Below, in pieces: positions 6,201 to 8,829 of a stretch of 8,829 bases of DNA. The stretch is from Porphyromonadaceae bacterium (GTDB lineage Bacteria > Bacteroidota > Bacteroidia > Bacteroidales > UBA11471): NCBI GenBank assembly GCA_021199145.1, contig JAJQIP010000032.1, forward strand, positions 1 to 8,829, written 5' to 3'. Below the pieces are notes generated by a model. It searched no databases. It was not told the origin of the DNA and saw nothing but the letters and a program-made list of their open reading frames with translations. Each line of letters begins with the position of its first letter. Position 1 is the first letter of the stretch. The translations under genes were made by a program, and so were the position numbers.

Positions 6201-6554
6201 ATGCCGAGATCAGTCAATCATGTTGCTTCAAGAGCAAGAAGGAAAAAAATCTTGAAACTTACCCGTGGGTATTACGGAGCGCGCAAAAATGTCTGGACAG
6301 TCGCCAAGAATACCTGGGAAAAAGGGCTTACGTATGCCTATCGTGACCGTAAAGCCAAAAAACGCAATTTCCGTTCACTTTGGATACAGCGTATCAATGC
6401 GGCTGCCCGTTTGGAAGGCCTTTCCTATTCGAAGTTGATGGGAATCCTTCACAAAGCCGGAATAGAGATGAACCGCAAGGTACTTGCCGATTTGGCCATG
6501 AACCAACCGGAGGCTTTCCGAGCTATTGTCCTCCAAGCGAAAAACGCACAATAA
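6201..6554 (+). CDS. rplT: 50S ribosomal protein bL20
   Basis: bL20 is an early-assembly protein that binds 23S rRNA and, in several bacteria, represses its own operon by binding the mRNA. The 117-residue sequence has the expected basic N-terminal helix (MPRSVNHVASRARRKKILK), the TRGYYGARKN region, and a globular C-terminal half with WIQRINAAARLEGLSYSKLM and the NRKVLADLA segment. Length matches the family (about 115-119). The start ATG at 6201 is fixed by the conserved MPR beginning. It is the last gene of the operon, followed 20 bases later by a strong terminator. The long gap upstream suggests that its translation is controlled separately from rpmI. Confidence 0.98.
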   Translation: MPRSVNHVASRARRKKILKLTRGYYGARKNVWTVAKNTWEKGLTYAYRDRKAKKRNFRSLWIQRINAAARLEGLSYSKLMGILHKAGIEMNRKVLADLAMNQPEAFRAIVLQAKNAQ

Positions 6555-6573
6555 CCGCAGAAAATATAACCGA

Positions 6574-6610
6574 AAGCGGCCGCCTGTTTTCAGACGGCCG
6601 CTTCTTTTTT
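6574..6610 (+). terminator. Rho-independent terminator of the thrS-rplT operon
   Basis: AAGCGGCCG (6574-6582) pairs with CGGCCGCTT (6595-6603). After one C/A mismatch, CTG/CAG continues the stem to a TTTT loop. A run of six T follows (6605-6610). Read from the opposite strand there is only a short T run, so it terminates mainly the + operon, but it also sits 18 bases beyond the stop of the converging gene. Confidence 0.92.
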
Positions 6611-6627
6611 CGTTCCGAGAAATCGGT

Positions 6628-7506
6628 TTAATTCAATACGAAAGTCTGGAGGCCGATTTGTTGGCCATCAGCAAATACAATGACCCGATAGGTTCCTGCC
6701 GGAAGGGATTCTTCGACCTTCCACTCGAAGTCCATCCGCTTGTCAGCTCCCGTGTAATCCATGGTCTGTTGCAGGGAGTAACCCTGTATTTCTCCCTCGA
6801 GGGTCTCGACTTTCGTCAAGAGTGAGCCGTCAGGCTTTTCTATGCGGAGGGAAATCTCCTTTTCCCCCACGGGGGTTAAGGCGTTGTGGGCAACGGTGAA
6901 ATGGATTTTCAAAGAGGTGACTTTCTCTTTTTCGGTTGTGGTCTTATCCCGTTTGTTAAGGGTCTCTATCTCCACATCCGTCGCTTCGAGAAGTGCGGCC
7001 CGACGTACTTTCTCGTTGAGTTCGTCGTTGTCTTGCTGTAGTTGGTTCACTTCGTGCGAAGCCTCTTCGTAGCGGGAAGCGGCTTCCTCTTTATCCTCCT
7101 GCAGCTGGCGGTTTTCTCCCTTGAGGGAGTCGATGGTCGCCTGATAGAATTTGATGTTGGCCCGTAGCCCTTTCAATTCGCTTTGCAGAGAGTCTATCGT
7201 AACGGCATTCATCTCTTTCCTGGCCCGCAACTCTTCCAACAGATACTGCACCCGTTTTTTCTCCTTGTTGAGTCTTACAATCAACGAGTCGTTGCTGAAC
7301 CAAACCTTGTTTACTTCGTATAGGCTGTATTGTTGAAAGACATCGGTATATTCTTCCTCCAATTTCGCCCATTCACTCTCCAAAATCTTGTTCTTAAATG
7401 TGTTTATCTCTGTCCGTTGTCGGCCGGAAAAAATCACAAGAACAACAATGATGATGATTAAAACGGCACTGATAATAATCCAAATGTTGGAAAATTGTTT
7501 TTTCAT
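6628..7506 (-). CDS. Membrane-anchored coiled-coil protein of unknown function
   Basis: I do not recognise this 292-residue protein. An N-terminal membrane helix (about residues 8-27, Ile/Val-rich after MKKQFSN) has no obvious cleavage site, so it is probably a type II anchor with the rest in the periplasm. Residues about 75-185 are rich in Glu, Lys, Gln and Leu with heptad character (repeated TIDSLxxE and LQQDNDELNEKV), predicting a long coiled coil. Residues about 195-292 look like a beta-sandwich: alternating hydrophobic strands with EKPDGSLL, then ESLPAGTYRVIVFADG and QIGLQTFVLN, resembling Ig-like or carrier-type C-terminal domains. It is convergent with rplT and divergent from the PASTA gene. 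The start ATG (7504-7506) directly precedes the anchor. An envelope structural or scaffolding role is plausible but unproven. Confidence 0.85.
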   Translation of the reverse strand: MKKQFSNIWIIISAVLIIIIVVLVIFSGRQRTEINTFKNKILESEWAKLEEEYTDVFQQYSLYEVNKVWFSNDSLIVRLNKEKKRVQYLLEELRARKEMNAVTIDSLQSELKGLRANIKFYQATIDSLKGENRQLQEDKEEAASRYEEASHEVNQLQQDNDELNEKVRRAALLEATDVEIETLNKRDKTTTEKEKVTSLKIHFTVAHNALTPVGEKEISLRIEKPDGSLLTKVETLEGEIQGYSLQQTMDYTGADKRMDFEWKVEESLPAGTYRVIVFADGQQIGLQTFVLN

Positions 7507-7572
7507 TCTTTTAGGGTTTACAAAAAGGAGGAGAATAGATTCTCTGACGCTTGTCGGATATTTTCTCCCTTA

Positions 7573-7580
7573 CAAAGATA
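7573..7580 (-). promoter_or_regulatory. Putative -7 promoter element for the coiled-coil gene
   Basis: Read on the minus strand this is TATCTTTG, a full match to TAnnTTTG, 66 bases upstream of the ATG of the coiled-coil gene. No clear -33 element is visible. The predicted transcription start is near 7568, leaving a leader of about 60 bases. Confidence 0.6.
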
Positions 7581-7678
7581 GGGGTTTTGTGCCGTTTCCG
7601 AGCCTTTTTCCCGAAAAATATTTTCCCGGAGAGGATTAAAATATGGTCCCGCTCCCATCAATTCCCTGTGAATTTTAG

Positions 7679-7686
7679 TATCTTTG
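7679..7686 (+). promoter_or_regulatory. Putative -7 promoter element for the PASTA-rluD unit
   Basis: TATCTTTG, followed by C as often seen in Bacteroidota, is the same octamer as on the opposite strand at 7573-7580. It lies 30 bases before the GTG at 7717. Between the two promoters the 8-base TTTTCCCG is repeated at 7606-7613 and 7621-7628. Confidence 0.65.
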
Positions 7687-7707
7687 CGACATTCATCGAT
7701 AAAAAAC

Positions 7708-7712
7708 AGGAG
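7708..7712 (+). promoter_or_regulatory. Shine-Dalgarno sequence that decides the PASTA gene start
   Basis: AGGAG ends four bases before GTG 7717 and ten before a second in-frame GTG at 7723. An in-frame TTG at 7684 overlaps the promoter element and cannot be used by a transcript starting downstream. GTG 7717 is therefore preferred. Confidence 0.6.
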
Positions 7713-7716
7713 TAAG

Positions 7717-8340
7717 GTGAAAGTGCGTATTTGTTTTCGAACGATAGGATTACATCTTCTTCTTATCTTGGTTGTCCTTGTTTTTGTTGTTGTGGGTCTC
7801 TTCTTTTGGCTGGCCCATTATACCCGACATGGAAAGGCGACGGGTGTTCCCGATGTTTGTGGATTGTATTACACCGATGCGGACAGGGCACTGTCCCAGG
7901 CGGGGATGTATTCAATAGTGATTGATTCCGTGTATCGGCTCAACGAACCGGGTGGGGTGGTCTTCGACCAGGTGCCCCGAGCCGGCAGTATGGTGAAACG
8001 GGGCCGTACCATCTATTTGACAATAAACGCCTTAAATCCCCGTGAGGTGGTGTTGCCTGACTTGAGAAATCTTTCGTACCGTCAGGCCCAGGCGATTGTC
8101 CACGGATTGGGACTTCCCGCTCCCCGTATTTTCCATGAAAATTCGGAATATAAGAATCTGGTGTTGGATGTATTTGTCGACGGTGTTCCGGTCGAAACGG
8201 GAGAGCGGCTACCGGTCACGACCGAACTTACCTTTGTCGTAGGTAACGGCACCTATGCTCCGACCCGGAAAATCATTCTCCCGAAAGACTCCTTGGAGAC
8301 CGATTCCGTGGAGGAACTCTTTATTCTTCCCGGAATTTAA
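7717..8340 (+). CDS. Membrane-anchored PASTA-domain protein
   Basis: From the GTG at 7717 the product has 207 residues: a short cytoplasmic tail, one membrane helix (about 10-33), and two PASTA domains outside the membrane (about 43-106, VPDVCGLYYTDADRALSQAG to YLTIN; about 112-178, LPDLRNLSYRQAQAIVHGLG to VVGNG), then a short tail. PASTA domains bind peptidoglycan fragments or beta-lactams and usually belong to PknB-type kinases or penicillin-binding proteins. Here there is no kinase or transpeptidase domain, so it is a stand-alone sensor or wall-binding module. The second domain is divergent. The stop is 13 bases before the RluD-family gene, so the two are probably one operon. From memory this pair, often followed by ddl, is common in Bacteroidota. 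The exact start is uncertain (GTG 7717 or 7723); the domain call is strong. Confidence 0.88.
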   Translation: MKVRICFRTIGLHLLLILVVLVFVVVGLFFWLAHYTRHGKATGVPDVCGLYYTDADRALSQAGMYSIVIDSVYRLNEPGGVVFDQVPRAGSMVKRGRTIYLTINALNPREVVLPDLRNLSYRQAQAIVHGLGLPAPRIFHENSEYKNLVLDVFVDGVPVETGERLPVTTELTFVVGNGTYAPTRKIILPKDSLETDSVEELFILPGI

Positions 8341-8353
8341 CTCGTTCACCGCC

Positions 8354-8829
8354 ATGGAAGACGAGACAAGATTCGATGATGATATAGAGCTCAACGACGG
8401 TGATTCCCGTCCTATGTACGAGCATTACAGGTTTGTGGCCGATAAGGGGCAGGAACCGTTGCGGATTGACAAATTTTTGGTCGTCCGTACGGGCAATGTT
8501 TCCCGCAACCGCATCCAACAGGCGGCTGAGGCGGATTGTATCTGGGTCAACGGGAAGCCGGTAAAATCGAATTATCGGGTACGGCCTTTGGATGTCGTTT
8601 CGATAGTTATGGACCGTCCGCCCTATGAAAACGAAATCCTTCCCGAAAATATTCCTATTGATGTAGTCTATGAAGATGCCGATGTGCTGGTGGTAAATAA
8701 GCCGGCAGGGTTGGTCGTGCATCCGGGTCACGGTAATTATACAGGAACTCTCTTGAACGGTCTGGCTTACTATTTCAAGGATAATCCTGATTTCGATGTG
8801 GCGGACCCCCGTTTGGGGTTAGTACACCG
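8354..8829 (+). CDS. rluD: RluD-family 23S rRNA pseudouridine synthase (N-terminal part)
   Basis: The frame from ATG 8354 stays open to the window edge (158 codons plus two bases). Residues about 36-84 form an S4 RNA-binding domain (LRIDKFLVVR, NRIQQAAEADCIWVNGKPVK). The catalytic domain begins at about residue 100 with VVYEDADVLVVNKPAGLVVHPGHGN-type motif I. The sequence breaks off in RLGLVHR, just before the expected IDKDTSG segment carrying the catalytic aspartate, so the key residue lies outside the window. RluD-type enzymes isomerise uridines in 23S rRNA (E. coli RluD in helix 69) and act on assembling 50S subunits. An acidic N-terminal tail (about 1-20) precedes the S4 domain. The S4 plus motif I make the family clear; which of the RluA/C/D relatives it is cannot be fixed from half a protein. 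Confidence 0.92.
   Translation, partial: MEDETRFDDDIELNDGDSRPMYEHYRFVADKGQEPLRIDKFLVVRTGNVSRNRIQQAAEADCIWVNGKPVKSNYRVRPLDVVSIVMDRPPYENEILPENIPIDVVYEDADVLVVNKPAGLVVHPGHGNYTGTLLNGLAYYFKDNPDFDVADPRLGLVH

Noticed and set aside
7684..7716. TTG at 7684 as the start of the PASTA gene
   Set aside because: It overlaps the -7 promoter octamer at 7679-7686, so it would not be in the transcript; GTG 7717 has an AGGAG upstream.
8321..8731. 136-residue open frame on the minus strand opposite the PASTA-rluD junction
   Set aside because: The opposite strand carries clear S4 and pseudouridine synthase motifs; this is its shadow.
1..8829. Mobile elements, CRISPR arrays, tRNA or rRNA genes, defence systems
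   Set aside because: No transposase, inverted-repeat ends with target duplication, regularly spaced repeats, cloverleaf sequence or defence-type domain was found; the window is mainly conserved housekeeping genes.

Overview
The window looks like a core, housekeeping stretch of chromosome from a member of the Bacteroidota, most likely order Bacteroidales. The reasons are: (i) start-proximal promoter octamers of the form TAnnTTTG, the -7 element of the Bacteroidota sigma factor, ahead of five transcription units; (ii) A/T-rich, mostly Shine-Dalgarno-poor gene starts; (iii) protein sequences whose style (a 688-residue periplasmic TPR protein beside thrS, IF3 ending in a KKK tail, a membrane-anchored PASTA protein ahead of a RluD-type pseudouridine synthase) matches my recollection of Bacteroidales genomes. 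Genus cannot be fixed by eye; a Barnesiella/Parabacteroides-like relative is only a guess.

Layout, left to right. Positions 1-151 are a leader with a promoter. 152-2218 (+) encodes a secreted TPR protein. 2378-3049 (+) encodes an AqpZ-type water channel with its own promoter and a 15-bp-stem terminator. A 220-base gap follows, with a promoter and several mRNA hairpins ahead of the translation block thrS (3338-5278), infC (5283-5840), rpmI (5889-6086), rplT (6201-6554), which closes with a strong terminator at 6574-6610. Converging on that terminator from the right is a gene of unknown function (6628-7506, -) for a membrane-anchored coiled-coil protein with a C-terminal beta-rich domain. A divergent promoter region (7507-7716) separates it from a membrane-anchored two-PASTA-domain protein (7717-8340, +) and the first 158 codons of a RluD-family pseudouridine synthase (8354 to the window edge, +).

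How the genes fit together: thrS-infC-rpmI-rplT is the classic translation operon (tRNA charging, initiation, two large-subunit ribosomal proteins). The interest lies in its non-coding parts. The thrS leader can form two mutually exclusive folds and carries a possible 30-codon leader ORF overlapping the thrS start as ATGA. The unusually long rpmI-rplT gap (114 bases) holds an irregular hairpin that could be an L20-type operator. The PASTA-rluD pair looks co-transcribed. I see no mobile element, CRISPR array, tRNA, rRNA or defence system, and no convincing evidence of a wholly new multi-gene system; the best candidates for something undescribed are the thrS leader, the rpmI-rplT leader and the 292-residue coiled-coil protein.
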